Of a stretch of 18,001 bases of DNA, positions 9,715-18,001 are shown one piece after another. The DNA is from Agrocybe praecox (taxonomy: Eukaryota > Basidiomycota > Agaricomycetes > Agaricales > Agrocybaceae): assembly GCA_964017145.1 (NCBI GenBank), contig CAXHKQ010000106.1:1-18001 (forward strand), given 5' to 3'. Made by a program: the position numbers and the translations under genes. Within the stretch, counting starts at the first letter, position 1. The number at the start of each line of letters is the position of its first letter. The notes below the pieces were generated by a model that searched no databases, was not told the origin of the DNA, and saw nothing but the letters and a program-made list of their open reading frames with translations.

Positions 9715-10500
9715 AATAACCTTGCAGTAGTAAATTACTAGTATATATGGTTCTTGTTTCTATTCCGAAGAACCGTAAGCTATCTAGCGACCTCTCCTGT
9801 TAGATTCTTCTGAACAAAAGACTGTCGTAGAGTTTCAAGTAAGCCCGGAAACGCGAAGAAGCAGCAGGAGTAGTGGTTGCCGATAGCCTAATGCGTAAAA
9901 TACTCTCCACGAGATCTTAACAGATCAAATACGAACCAGCAACTTGAGTACCATTTTCGAAATATTAAGAAAGTTCAATGTAAAACTACGTTCTAATCAT
10001 AACTGATTCCACAATCAATTTTTTAATAACCCGAAAGGTTAGCTGAGATAAGTTTACTGAAAAGTAATCCAGTTGATGGGATGATTGCTGAGCTCTGTGA
10101 TAGTTAATCTGTTTTATGTTCTAAAAGCTTTCATTAAACTAATCTTAGTGTTATTCTGTGATTTAATTGAAACAATAAGTTTTCCTGCTCTCAGAAACAG
10201 TTCCAGTTTGTGAAACATCTAAAAAGCGAATAAAAACCTTTGAATATTCAAATTTTGTCTGACCTTTTTCATCAACTTATTCAAATGTTTTTCTATAGTT
10301 ACAATCTATAGCCTTCGAATACACTCAAGTCAAGACCCTACATAGTAGCACCACAGAAGCACAGAGCAAGAAAAACCCCTCCCATGAGGAATGAGGAAGA
10401 AAAGAAAAACCAAACAAATCTATTTCCCACATGACTCACTAGCCCACATCAATATAGTCTAGAATCCGATCCAACTCCCCAAGAAAACAACAACAAGACC
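9715..10500 (+). other. Intron sequence, no gene seen
   Basis: No coding block, RNA gene or structured repeat recognised. It separates the LINE remnant from the region upstream of the proximal first exon. Confidence 0.4.
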
Positions 10501-10915
10501 AGCAGACCGGACCAGCTGTTCAATGAACAAAGCTTTCTTTCCAATAAGCTTTCCACCAGTTTGTTTTTGTTCGATTCTCTTTTCAATCGCTATCCGTCCA
10601 ATCCATCAGATACATTTTGTCTGGCTTTTGAGGAATTTTGAGCCCCTTTGTTTCCCCAATCGCTCCACAAAAATCCCCAACCATCCACTCTAGCAACACC
10701 GAGCAATCGTTCAGATACTTTCCAACTGTCATTCTTTTGCCCAGTGGAAATGAAGCAGTCAGCGTAAATTTTTTATCTGTGTTGATTGTGTTGGAAAAAA
10801 GTTAAGAAAAAAGTTGAAAATTTCAAGATTTTTGTGGAGTTTTGTTACCAAAAAACCAAGTTAAACAGTTGTGAAAACACACAGAAGCCATCGAACGCTT
10901 CAAAAATCAATCAGA
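10501..10915 (+). promoter_or_regulatory. Probable promoter and 5' UTR of the proximal first exon
   Basis: This region precedes the ATG at 10916. It is locally C-rich, with many CCAATC/CCATCC words around 10590-10690, unlike the surrounding AT-rich intron. The segment from about 10800 to 10915 is A-rich with no upstream ATG close to the start, as is common for insect 5' UTRs. There is no convincing TATA box. A TCAGATA word at 10711 and a TCAGCGT word at 10758 are initiator-like but unproven. Confidence 0.35.
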
Positions 10916-10978
10916 ATGGCTGAAGGTGACGAAAATAACCCAATGTATGGTCTAAGGCCAAATAACGATGAAGAATAT
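10916..10978 (+). CDS. Nedd4: Proximal coding first exon, probable short-isoform start of Nedd4
   Basis: ATG at 10916, in context CAGAATGGC with G at +4, opens 21 codons (MAEGDENNPMYGLRP and an acidic end NNDEEY). These end in phase 0 at GAATAT|GTGAGT. The acceptor at 11266/11267 is 288 bases downstream and also in phase 0, so the two exons join to NDEEY-TEDGIKKIR without a break. The spacing, donor quality and frame make this a confident coding exon. The peptide is acidic and unstructured, in clear contrast to the proline/arginine-rich peptide from the distal exon at 668. The two starts would therefore give the same enzyme different N-terminal tags ahead of the C2 domain. There is no in-frame AUG alternative other than Met10 of this exon. 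Confidence 0.8.
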
Positions 10979-11266
10979 GTGAGTACGATTTCTCGTTGTT
11001 TTGAAATTTTTGGTTTTTAGGGGATCTTTTTTGGAGCTAGAGGATTCAACTGGCTCTTTCTTGGGGCTATAGAGAATCTAGAGTCTAAGTCTTCTCAAGT
11101 AGAACCCAAAAGTCAGACGGCTTCCCCTTATCTCATGTAGAAAACAAAAAAGTCAGATAAAGAATATCCACCGTTCTGGTTTACGTTTTCGTTTACGTTT
11201 GGAGTGTAAATTTTATCATTCACCTGTTATGTTAGCCCGTTAACCCCCCACCCCTTTCCATTTCAG

Positions 11267-11346
11267 ACCGAGGATGGTATCAAGAAGATTCGCATTAAGG
11301 TTGTGTCGGCGAAATCCCTAGCCAAGAAGGACATCTTTGGAGCCAG
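11267..11346 (+). CDS. Nedd4: Nedd4 HECT E3 ubiquitin ligase, common exon with start of C2 domain
   Basis: Bounded by a pyrimidine-rich acceptor (CCCCTTTCCATTTCAG) and a GTGAGT donor. It encodes TEDGIKKIRI and KVVSAKSLAKKDIFGA followed by two bases, AG, of a split codon. The segment matches the first beta strands of the Nedd4 C2 domain, where human NEDD4 reads KVVSGxxLAKKDIFGASDPYV. The AG would complete the Ser codon of GASDPYV when the next exon begins with T or C. In the family, C2 binds phospholipid and calcium and directs the enzyme to membranes, WW domains bind PPxY substrates, and the HECT domain transfers ubiquitin. None of the later domains is in this window. Smurf and Su(dx) C2 domains differ more in this block, so Nedd4 is preferred. 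Confidence 0.88.
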
Positions 11347-12249
11347 GTGAGTTGATTGATTTTTCTGGGAAAAGTTTGGTTTTGTTTTGAAAATGCAATT
11401 GGACTAAGACGTGTAATTATCTTTCGAAAATTATAGACTACCAAGGGTTGTCAACAGTTAGTTACTGCATTTCCAAACGGTTGTTGTTGCACCTACCCTA
11501 CATGTGTGACACGAGGATAATTGTGTCCAGTCACGAGAGAAGGAGTGGGTGAAGCTTTTCCATATCACCCTCGAATACGAAAAGCTATACTGGAAATGTT
11601 CGTAAACAACATGAATATTTGTTTTGTAGATAAAGAAGCTTACGCGTCGCTTCTTTTCATCGTCATCTTTGATTTCGACCTTGAAATCAAATCAAAATCG
11701 CTCAGATGACAAAGACCTCTCTGGCTTTGCTTAAGAGCATATGTTAGAGTAACATATTAACGATTGTATGCGACTTGCGACTGCGATGGATTGATGTGAT
11801 GTTGCCGCCTATTTTTAGAGTATTCACTTTAAATTTGATAAGAAAGTTAGCTTAACCTAGTATCAGTCCGAAGAAAGTTATCAGGTTTTTTTAATAAATG
11901 ATTACTTTTTGGTGGAAGAATCCCGATTCTCGTTATTTTAATGAGTAATCTTGAATTTCTAAGAATATAACATGGGATCACAAGCAGTTGCTCATCTCTT
12001 TATAGACCTTCTTCGTAGATCGAACTGCTTATCTATGCATGGTGATAAAATGTTGGTAAGTCCTCACTTTCCCAACGAAACCAGAATTGATTAGCAAGTT
12101 TCTATGCAGTACTCCTTTCATCAGGGCTGCTTCTAATAGGCTTAGAACCAGAGTAGAACTAGAAGACTATCTGGAGATCTACTGTAACCGCAGCATCTAC
12201 TTCTAGAATAATTGTGGGTAACAACTCTTGGGTCACTTAACGACATTTT
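11347..12249 (+). other. Intron sequence, no gene seen
   Basis: Intron after the C2 exon. No exon encoding SDPYV was found here or further right, so the intron runs beyond 18001. The 62-codon plus frame at 11521-11709 carries no family signature. Confidence 0.45.
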
Positions 12250-12841
12250 ACGGTTTAGAGAGACCCCACAAATCTCTTCCAACAACCACCATATGAGATG
12301 CACCAGGTGTTATTAACCTTTCTTTGTAGATGTTGTGTTCAGTAGAATCTGCTGATTACTGTAATCTTTTAAGAACGCCTTCAGTTCATTACCGGTAGCC
12401 CATTTCACTTTTGTTCCATTGCGTGCAATAAACTCAAATGTTGTCCATCTTCTTGCAATAAAAAGGTTAGCGCGCATTAAGCAATTGACAGTTGTCGTGG
12501 ATGAGCCCATCCCCATGTGGATGGCTATGGCTCTTATGGAAAAGCTGGTTAATTATAATAGCCATCTTTTCTCTGAGCTTTAGTTATAATAGGGCCGAAG
12601 TAGTCTATGTAAGAAAAGGGTCTAAGAAATCTTGTAGTATGGATGAAACTACAAGCATAAGAAAAAACCCAACAGATTCAAAATTCCTTTGTGAGTTGTT
12701 CACCAAGAGATCACTAAAAAGATCCAGGCGGTAGCTTTTCGTAAACGCACCTAAGATGAGTACTTCTCGAGCGTTGCAGTTTTGACCAGTTTTATTCTGA
12801 ATCCATGTCGTTGTTTCACTATCGATGTCGAAGGCTCTCAC
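12250..12841 (-). mobile_element. BEL/Pao-like LTR retrotransposon remnant, integrase domain
   Basis: Minus-strand blocks fall in the order of a BEL/Pao-type integrase. Upstream, at about 12770, REVLILGAF resembles the YWILGxR block. At about 12620-12590, PFSYIDYFGPI matches PFxxxGxDYFGP, which holds the first catalytic Asp. At about 12465-12370, LFIARRWTT, then ARNGTKVKWATGNELKAFL match FIARRGTP and SDNGTNFxGAxxEL. At 12302-12256, PGASHM and, after a frameshift, GGCWKRFVGSL match PxAPHxGGxWER. The second catalytic Asp (D of DNGT) reads R, and the catalytic Glu (WER) reads K, so the integrase is inactive as well as frameshifted. No LTRs were recognised next to it. Confidence 0.82.
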
Positions 12842-13190
12842 TTCTTGAATAATCTTATCACGTTAGATCCGATCTTTGTCCAAAACCGGAACCGCACACA
12901 CACTTCACCTAGTCCATTGTACTTTTACCTAAGTCCCGTTTTTGTAAACTTCTCCGATTTTTTGATAAAGTCTAAAATAGATGCAATTGACATGAAGTCT
13001 AAAGATCATTCAAAGTATCTCTGCCTCAATCTCGAGAAAGCAGGGCAATAACAGAGATTTGTGGGGTAGCTTTCTTCGCAAGAACAGCAGAGTTAATTCC
13101 ATATACATCGATTATACTTAATGATCGGCGCAAGCTTTGTATTCCGTTAGAACACCAGCAAGAAGCTATAGTAATTTGGGACCATTATTT
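12842..13190 (+). other. Intron sequence, no gene seen
   Basis: Could hold the decayed region upstream of the integrase on the minus strand, but I recognise no motif. The plus frame at 12782-13051 is antisense to the integrase end and has no signature. Confidence 0.35.
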
Positions 13191-13196
13191 TAGAAC

Positions 13197-13282
13197 ATCT
13201 GCAGCCTTGCACAGAAAGCCACCAATGACTGTGCGCAATAGCAACGCAATCATTGGTAGCATTACGCGCACAGGCTGCAGAT
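13197..13282. repeat. 86-bp imperfect hairpin
   Basis: ATCTGCAGCC at 13197-13206 is repeated inverted at 13273-13282, and ACCAATGA at 13221-13228 is repeated inverted at 13250-13257 on nearly the same axis. With bulges, the two arms pair over about 39 bases each, leaving a short loop. It could be the tip of a decayed palindromic element or a pre-miRNA-like hairpin. Sequence alone does not decide. Confidence 0.5.
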
Positions 13283-13299
13283 AGTCCAAGAATTGATTG

Positions 13300-14350
13300 T
13301 GGTCAAATTATTGGTTCATAGGAGGACCCTTCTCTAGCTTATTCATCAGCTATTTCATTCCCCGCAATATTGAGTGCCCCGACGGAGTTTAGCCAAGCTT
13401 TACTCTCCATTAACTTGAGCAGTTAAGAAATGACTCAGCAAGGGTTTAAGTGTAGCTTTGCAGTCATTGTAGACTCATATGCTAAGTCCTTTCAATCGGC
13501 TATCAGCAACAAAATCTCACGAAAAGTGCATCCTTACGTTACTGATCTCAATGACAACTCCAGCTCCTAAGCCATCCGTGAGGATTCGAATGTTAGATTG
13601 AAGCAAAACATTCGTCAGGAATGCGTTTCGTATCCAAGCTTTAGCATCTTAATGTCATTGCAAAATTCTTTTGTGAAGGGTTACCGTCTTGTAATACTAG
13701 CTTTAGGTAGTAAGACTTTTGAAATTTCTTCTTCTCCACATTCTAGTCCACTTGATTCGTCTTCACTCTTCTCAATTTTTAGGATTGATTCTAAGCATGC
13801 ATCCTTTGAAGTAGGTATTGTAAAAACACCTACTAAGTTTCTCAGCGACGAACCTCAGCTGCTGCTGTTACCAGATTCCGCTTACTCTAAGTATCTTTCG
13901 ATGTATACGTCCCATCTCGTTTTCCATCCGCCGGAAGCTGTAGAACCTCCTACCAGACTCATCTCAGATTCCGAATCGTCGACCCGGTAAAAGGGTCTGG
14001 GAAAATTTAATATCCAAAATCTTCCCAAGCGAATAGCTTGTCCTCTATCTTGGTAGTCGATAGAGACTACGAGAGACAGATATAAGACATAAAACGAGAA
14101 GCAGCAGAGGATCACTTGCAGTACGCAAAATCCACCACACTTACCTTTGATATTGCGAATATTTCACATTGTAGGGCTGAGCTGCGGGGTGCCCACATGA
14201 GATCCGTAGACTTCAAGCAGTCAGTGAAGACTACCACATTATGATTGCGAACATCACTGTTCTAAGTGGAATATTGATGATAAATTTACTTCCAAAGCTG
14301 TAGATAGGGGACACATGGTCGCCTCTTTGGTTCCTATTGAAGGTTCTTGG
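13300..14350 (-). other. Unassigned stretch, possible decayed LTR-element interior
   Basis: The minus strand has a 77-codon frame at 13882-14115 and, after in-frame stops, further open segments down to about 13600 that include an acidic part (KIEKSEDESSGLECGEEE). The plus strand has an opposite 130-codon frame at 13598-13990. I recognise neither. Its position between a possible retropepsin (14351-14539) and an integrase (12250-12841), all on the minus strand, makes an LTR-element interior plausible, but no RT motif is seen. Confidence 0.25.
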
Positions 14351-14539
14351 TTATCCAAAAGCCCAAGTATTCAAGTCTGGTCTGATTGGATTGATCCCTA
14401 AAATTACATTCATTGGGTAGTTAGGTGTTAGAGCGACCGCAGCTACGAGGCACTCATGCCTCAGAGTCAAAGGGAGAACAACAGAGGACATGTCCGACAA
14501 AAGTGAGGATTGCGGTAATTTATCACTCAAAGTTATCAC
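14351..14539 (-). mobile_element. Possible retropepsin C-terminal fragment
   Basis: The minus strand reads SVVLPLTLRHECLVAAVAL, then NYPMNVILGINPIRPDLNTW. The pattern hydrophobic-PLxL ... ILGxxxI resembles the C-terminal part of Ty3/gypsy aspartic proteases (usual ILGIDFL). The catalytic D-T/S-G is not seen. It could come from the same LTR element as the integrase at 12250-12841, but the integrase is BEL/Pao-like, whereas this is closer to gypsy, so one origin is uncertain. Confidence 0.4.
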
Positions 14540-15422
14540 TGAAAACCGGCTGAGGTTCCTGAGGCCTCATTGCTACTGTAAGCGCAAACAAGAAAGGAAT
14601 ATTTTTTTTAAATATTCGAAGATAGCTTTTAGTGACAACTTAACTTCACTTGGATTAGGTTATTACAAATGGGTTTGGGTCACTATGATACTTCCATCAC
14701 CAGGCTTTTTTAGACCTATATTGTTCTCTATTTGCCTCCTGATCCTAACCTAGGAATACTTCTTTGTCCTGATATGAACCTGATAATTTCATGATTTTCT
14801 ACACTATTTAAATTCTTAGGGCCTGGCGATGTCTTGAACGTGAAGAACTTGTGTTTTTCTAATTCTTGGCATTCGCATAAAATATGTTTAATGTCATACA
14901 TAACCTGTATTAGTATGTTTCCGATAGTTTCAAGATCTTCGGTCCTTTTGTTGTTTGTGGTTGGCCAGAAGGTTCTCTATACACTTCTGGCTTTGTGCGT
15001 TTACAGGTGACAGAACCTTCTTTCCTGCTTTAGCTAGTCAATCCCGTTCTTCGTTACCCGCGAAGTTCCCATGCCCCGGTACACAACAGACTCGCAAGGA
15101 GTTCTTTTGTGATACCTGGACTCTGGAAGAGTTTCTCCATATAGTTTCTGAGTATGTTGTACTAGATTTGAGTGCCTTTAGAGCACTCTATCCCTCAACA
15201 TCTGCCTGAAAGAACAGTTGCTATATCTATTTTTTGCGAGTATTTTACTTGTAGTTCTTCTATGAAGATACCTGATCCATATTACACTGTTTTTAAGAAT
15301 TCTGGAATTTCTTGAAAAGGGAGGACATTTCGGCAATTTTATTTTGGAAAAAGGGAGAACGGAGGACATATGGTGAAAACGGAGAAAATATCCTCCATAA
15401 ATAGCCGATTCGGCCACCTTTA

Positions 15423-15442
15423 TCTCTCTCTCTCTCTCTCTC
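15423..15442. repeat. (TC)10 microsatellite
   Basis: Twenty bases of uninterrupted TC dinucleotide within the segment that splits the LINE remnant. The Arg/Glu-rich peptides in the overlapping minus frames (15178-15513 and 15293-15616) are products of this repeat and not evidence of a gene. Confidence 0.95.
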
Positions 15443-15609
15443 CATCTGTTTAGTTTTGCTCTTTCCTCTACTCCCGATAATAGGATAAGCATGAGTATGT
15501 CTAGAGCTGGCAATTCGATCTCTCTGTAAAATCGACGATGGTGTCGTCCGATCTCTGACTGAGGAAAACAAAAACAACTTCCTAGTCAAAGGGTCACGGT
15601 GAATACAGA

Positions 15610-15650
15610 CTAGCACCCTAGACTTTCAGAGTGGAGAACTAGGGTGCTAG
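15610..15650. repeat. Perfect 12-bp hairpin
   Basis: CTAGCACCCTAG at 15610-15621 is followed by a 17-base spacer and its exact inverse CTAGGGTGCTAG at 15639-15650. It lies exactly at the right border of the segment interrupting the LINE remnant, so it may mark the end of an inserted element. Confidence 0.8.
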
Positions 15651-16205
15651 CACTTTGGCTACCTGACTCCAAGTAGGCTATTGTAGATACTATCATCACA
15701 TGGTTGATATCCAGGGTTTTTAGAGAACTTTCTATAGCCTCTGTAGTGACTGACATTTGTAAAAAAAAAAACATCCTCATTAGCCACCAGTTTACCTCTT
15801 TTGCAGGCGTTTTGAAATTTCAGAAATTGTTCGACTATGTAAGTCAAAAATTCTTTCCAATACTTTTAATCAAAAACAGGATAAGCTTATAGTCCTTAGC
15901 AATCGAGTCATTGATTTTTCCGCCTATGGGTATGAAAAACACTCCTGTCTTCCTTAATGATAGAGGAGGTATGTAGTTGGAGGGGAGATAGGCCCTATAG
16001 TTAGTTTCGAGTATTGGGTTTACGGTGTTAAAGTCTCATTTCAGCATCTTAGGTGTAATATCGTCAACTTTTAGGGACTTGAAATCCTTTATAAGGTTAT
16101 TAAACTTTTAACGCTAGAGGAGTTGCTTAGACATGAAAAGGGGGAATTCAGATTCGGGCTATTCGGACAACGCGGAAAATGTTATCTAAGAGAAATTTCA
16201 TTGAT

Positions 16206-17199
16206 TTCTTCGCTAGAGTCTGCATAAGAAAACATTTAGTGATTGGGGGGATGGATATACATGTGTAAGTAAAAATAATGTTCCGAAAAATGAGATGTTT
16301 TTGAAACTAGACTAACAAAGAAGTCTTGCGAAATTTTACAGTACAGAAGGCTGAATACTTCGCATCTAATTGATAATTTCATTTTCTGACTTTGGGGTTT
16401 CCCACAAGCCTTTTCAGTATCACGACATTCCACACAATCGACTTCATTTGAATGATTATAAGGGAAAGCCGCCATAGTTGATAACTTCTGCTCGAACTTT
16501 ATATATACCTTTCTGTATACCGGTATTGTTATGAAAGCTTCTTCTTGTGATAAGGAAAGCATGCAGCTCTGAAATTCTAATAAACAAACATCACTCCAAG
16601 AATCCCAGAAAATCACAAAGACTTCTCATAAAAATTTATTTAAATGATTTCGTAGAAAATACAAAGATAAATCAAAAACGCTAATCAGCGTTCATGTGAT
16701 CCGAATAGGGAGAACGTCTCGTTACACCTAACATAATCGCAATCATTCATGTGTGACAACTGCTTGGAGACCCGCAAATTGAAAATGAATTCACAGAACT
16801 GATATCTGAGGGATGAGAAATGTATACTTTTGTTTTCAGAGAAACAGATCACTTACGTCGGTGGCAACCATAAGACACAATTGTATGTGCATATGACTCC
16901 AAACGGCCTCTGGAAGTCTCCTTTAGATGTTTGGATTGATCCTCCGTTGTGAGATTTCCAGCATTGTCCCGTGTAAGCTGCAGTTATCAGAAATCAATGA
17001 AAAATATGTTTCACAACAAGAAAAAAACAAAAATCCCACCTTCGTCAGATCCGTTTAGAAAGAACGCCACCGCCAAGAACAAGAAGATCGTAGATTTCAT
17101 TGTGACCGCGAGAGATTCCATGAAAGAACTAAATCTTGATGTTCGAAATTCATCTCCTCCGAGATATTCGAGATTCTTCTAAATTAATAATGACATTGA
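16206..17199 (+). other. Intron sequence with unassigned open frames
   Basis: Two frames are longer than most: 126 codons on the minus strand (16236-16616) and 77 codons on the plus strand (16949-17182, Lys/Ser-rich, with SSDPFRKNATAKNKKIVDF). Neither has a recognised domain. A good acceptor-like site TTTTGTTTTCAG ends at 16839, but splicing it to the Nedd4 exon in phase 2 gives a short non-C2 peptide and a stop, so it is not the next Nedd4 exon. Confidence 0.3.
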
Positions 17200-17283
17200 T
17201 ATAATTTAAATAAAACGGTTAGCTTGGATAACGGTCGTCGTCGACGGCGACGTCGACGGTTTAACGACTATGGTGACGGTGAG
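17200..17283 (+). other. Arg-rich open stretch with CpG-rich palindromes
   Basis: From 17227 the plus strand reads DNGRRRRRRRRFNDYGDG before GTGAGT at 17279, with eight consecutive arginine codons using CGN. CGTCGACG palindromes lie at 17239-17246 and 17251-17258. The CpG density is far above the surrounding AT-rich intron. There is no in-frame ATG, and the nearest upstream AG (17222) lacks a pyrimidine tract. It may be a small unannotated exon or a simple-sequence patch. Confidence 0.25.
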
Positions 17284-17299
17284 TGACTGAATGGGTGTA

Positions 17300-17699
17300 A
17301 AAGTTTTAGGTCGAGTGTGATCATTAGAATGGGAAAACGCAATAGGTTCCAGTTCCATTGTACATAGTTACATTGCTTTTATTGCGTGTGAGAAAAACAC
17401 TTCATTTAGATACTTTTCAGTTTAGTTTCACGATCTTGAGCAAAATTCGCGGACACCGTTTTTTATTATGGGAAAATTGTGTTGGTTTGATTGATGAGAG
17501 TAGGTGAAGTGATGATGCTGTGTGAAGTTGATCTAATTTCGTCATCAGATGAAATTTTACATTAAGTTGACGGTGAATAGTGTTCATGTGATGCCAATGA
17601 AAATGTAGAACACCGCATAATAACAGCAGAAGCAAATACACAGCCATTAACATACACTACCGGAGGATCGCAAGATACCCCTTTGGTAAAGGTACTGTA
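17300..17699 (+). other. Intron sequence, no gene seen
   Basis: No recognised coding block on the plus strand. The 78-codon minus frame at 17417-17653 is Leu/His-rich with no signature. Confidence 0.35.
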
Positions 17700-18001
17700 C
17701 TACTCCCAATTGTTTGATAAATTGAGGATATAGAAAGCGCGTTTAATAACTTGACTGCCGAGGCTATAATTGAGCAGCAAGGAGATTGACAGTGGAACAT
17801 GTCTCTGGATTAGACATATGTTTGCGAGTAAGATCGTTGAGTAGGAAAACAACTCAAGGAGGAGGAACAACAACAAGATTTTGCCTAAATTAGAAGATGA
17901 GGGTGTCACTGTTATAGAATATGATGATGACTTAGCGATTTTTGCCTCAATCGGCACGGCAAACTGCTGCTACACTCTTTACCTGAGATGTCGCAGCTGC
18001 C
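17700..18001 (+). mobile_element. LINE reverse transcriptase palm, cut by the window edge
   Basis: At 17727 the plus strand reads DIESAFNNLTAEAI, matching RT motif A (DIEGAFN). Near 17850, in another frame, TTQGGGTTTRF matches motif B (GTPQGGVLSPLL). At 17884-17940, LEDEGVTVIEYDDDLAIFA matches the palm box LxxxGVxVxxYADDxAI with YADD changed to YDDD (17920-17931). The motif order and spacing are right for a non-LTR RT, but frames change between motifs A and C, so the copy is decayed. It continues past 18001. The 85-codon minus frame at 17700-17957 is its antisense shadow. Confidence 0.85.

Larger units (their letters stand above)
14730..16205 (-). mobile_element. LINE remnant: RT N-terminus, RNase H and zinc-knuckle tail, interrupted
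   Basis: Minus-strand blocks in LINE order. At about 16195, HFPRC fits the block before RT. At 16110-16040, KDFKSLKVDDITPKML fits the SFKSPGPDGI.P..L block. At about 15945-15885, VFFIPIGGKINDSIAKDYKL fits the FIPKxGK..Y..xxxYRPISL block. At about 15750-15650, TTEAIESSLKTLDI fits the STETALxxLVxxIExxL region. RNase H resumes at about 15205-15020 with LKALKSSTTYSE, then CCVPGHGNFAGNEERD, a stop where Trp or an acidic-loop residue would lie, and LAKAG. The tail at 14940-14735 reads YDIKHILCECQELEKHKFF, the C-x-C zinc-knuckle region following RNase H. The RT palm is missing, and 15250-15650 holds unrelated sequence. Frameshifts and stops make the copy inactive. Confidence 0.85.

Noticed and set aside
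13598..13990. 130-codon plus-strand ORF
   Set aside because: Ser/Leu-rich with no signature, antisense to acidic minus-strand segments between LTR-element fragments.
15178..15616. Two minus-strand ORFs with Arg-Glu repeats
   Set aside because: Produced by the (TC)10 microsatellite in a non-coding insertion.
16236..16616. 126-codon minus-strand ORF
   Set aside because: No recognised domain, start context or poly(A) signal that would support a gene; possible by chance in this much sequence.
16840..16930. Possible next Nedd4 exon after the acceptor-like TTTTGTTTTCAG
   Set aside because: In the required phase it encodes a non-C2 peptide ending quickly in a stop; SDPYV is absent.
1..18001. CRISPR arrays, rRNA or tRNA genes, prokaryotic-style operons
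   Set aside because: No regularly spaced repeats, no rRNA-like or cloverleaf sequence, and the gene structure is clearly eukaryotic.

Overview
The window looks like AT-rich insect nuclear DNA, most likely from a fly (Diptera). It has GT-AG introns with GTGAGT donors, a Nedd4-type C2-domain exon, an intronless V-ATPase proteolipid copy, and many decayed LINE and LTR retrotransposons. There is no prokaryotic-style gene packing. The species cannot be named from the sequence alone.

Genes: the frame of the window is the 5' end of one plus-strand gene, probably the HECT E3 ubiquitin ligase Nedd4. A coding first exon at 668-874 (69 codons) and a second possible first exon at 10916-10978 (21 codons) both end in phase 0 before GTGAGT. 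Both can therefore join in frame to the exon at 11267-11346, which encodes the first strand of the C2 domain and ends in phase 2 before GTGAGT. The next exon, expected to start with the codons for SDPYV, is not found before the window ends, so almost all remaining sequence is intron. Inside the large upstream intron, on the same strand, lies a complete single-exon gene for V-ATPase subunit c (7162-7650, 162 aa). It is a likely retrocopy that has stayed intact among decayed elements.

Mobile DNA, left to right: a LINE RNase H scrap (2486-2760, +); a foldback MITE with CAG-ended 45-bp inverted repeats (3161-3473); a LINE linker/RT/RNase H remnant lacking its RT palm (4590-5650, -); a LINE RNase H plus tail (7836-8520, -); a short inverted-repeat cluster (8537-8625); the RT C-terminal part of a second LINE type (9310-9714, +); a BEL/Pao-like integrase with lost catalytic residues (12250-12841, -); a possible retropepsin end (14351-14539, -); a LINE RT/RNase H/zinc-knuckle remnant split by a roughly 400-bp segment with a (TC)10 tract and a 12-bp hairpin (14730-16205, -); and a LINE RT palm running off the right edge (17700-18001, +). 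All of these reading frames are broken.

Function together: the two host genes share location, not pathway. Nedd4 attaches ubiquitin to membrane proteins at cell membranes, and subunit c builds the proton-carrying ring of the V-ATPase. I found no new defence, metabolic or regulatory system. The most interesting points are the paired alternative start exons of the ligase gene and the preserved, diverged V-ATPase c retrocopy in its intron.
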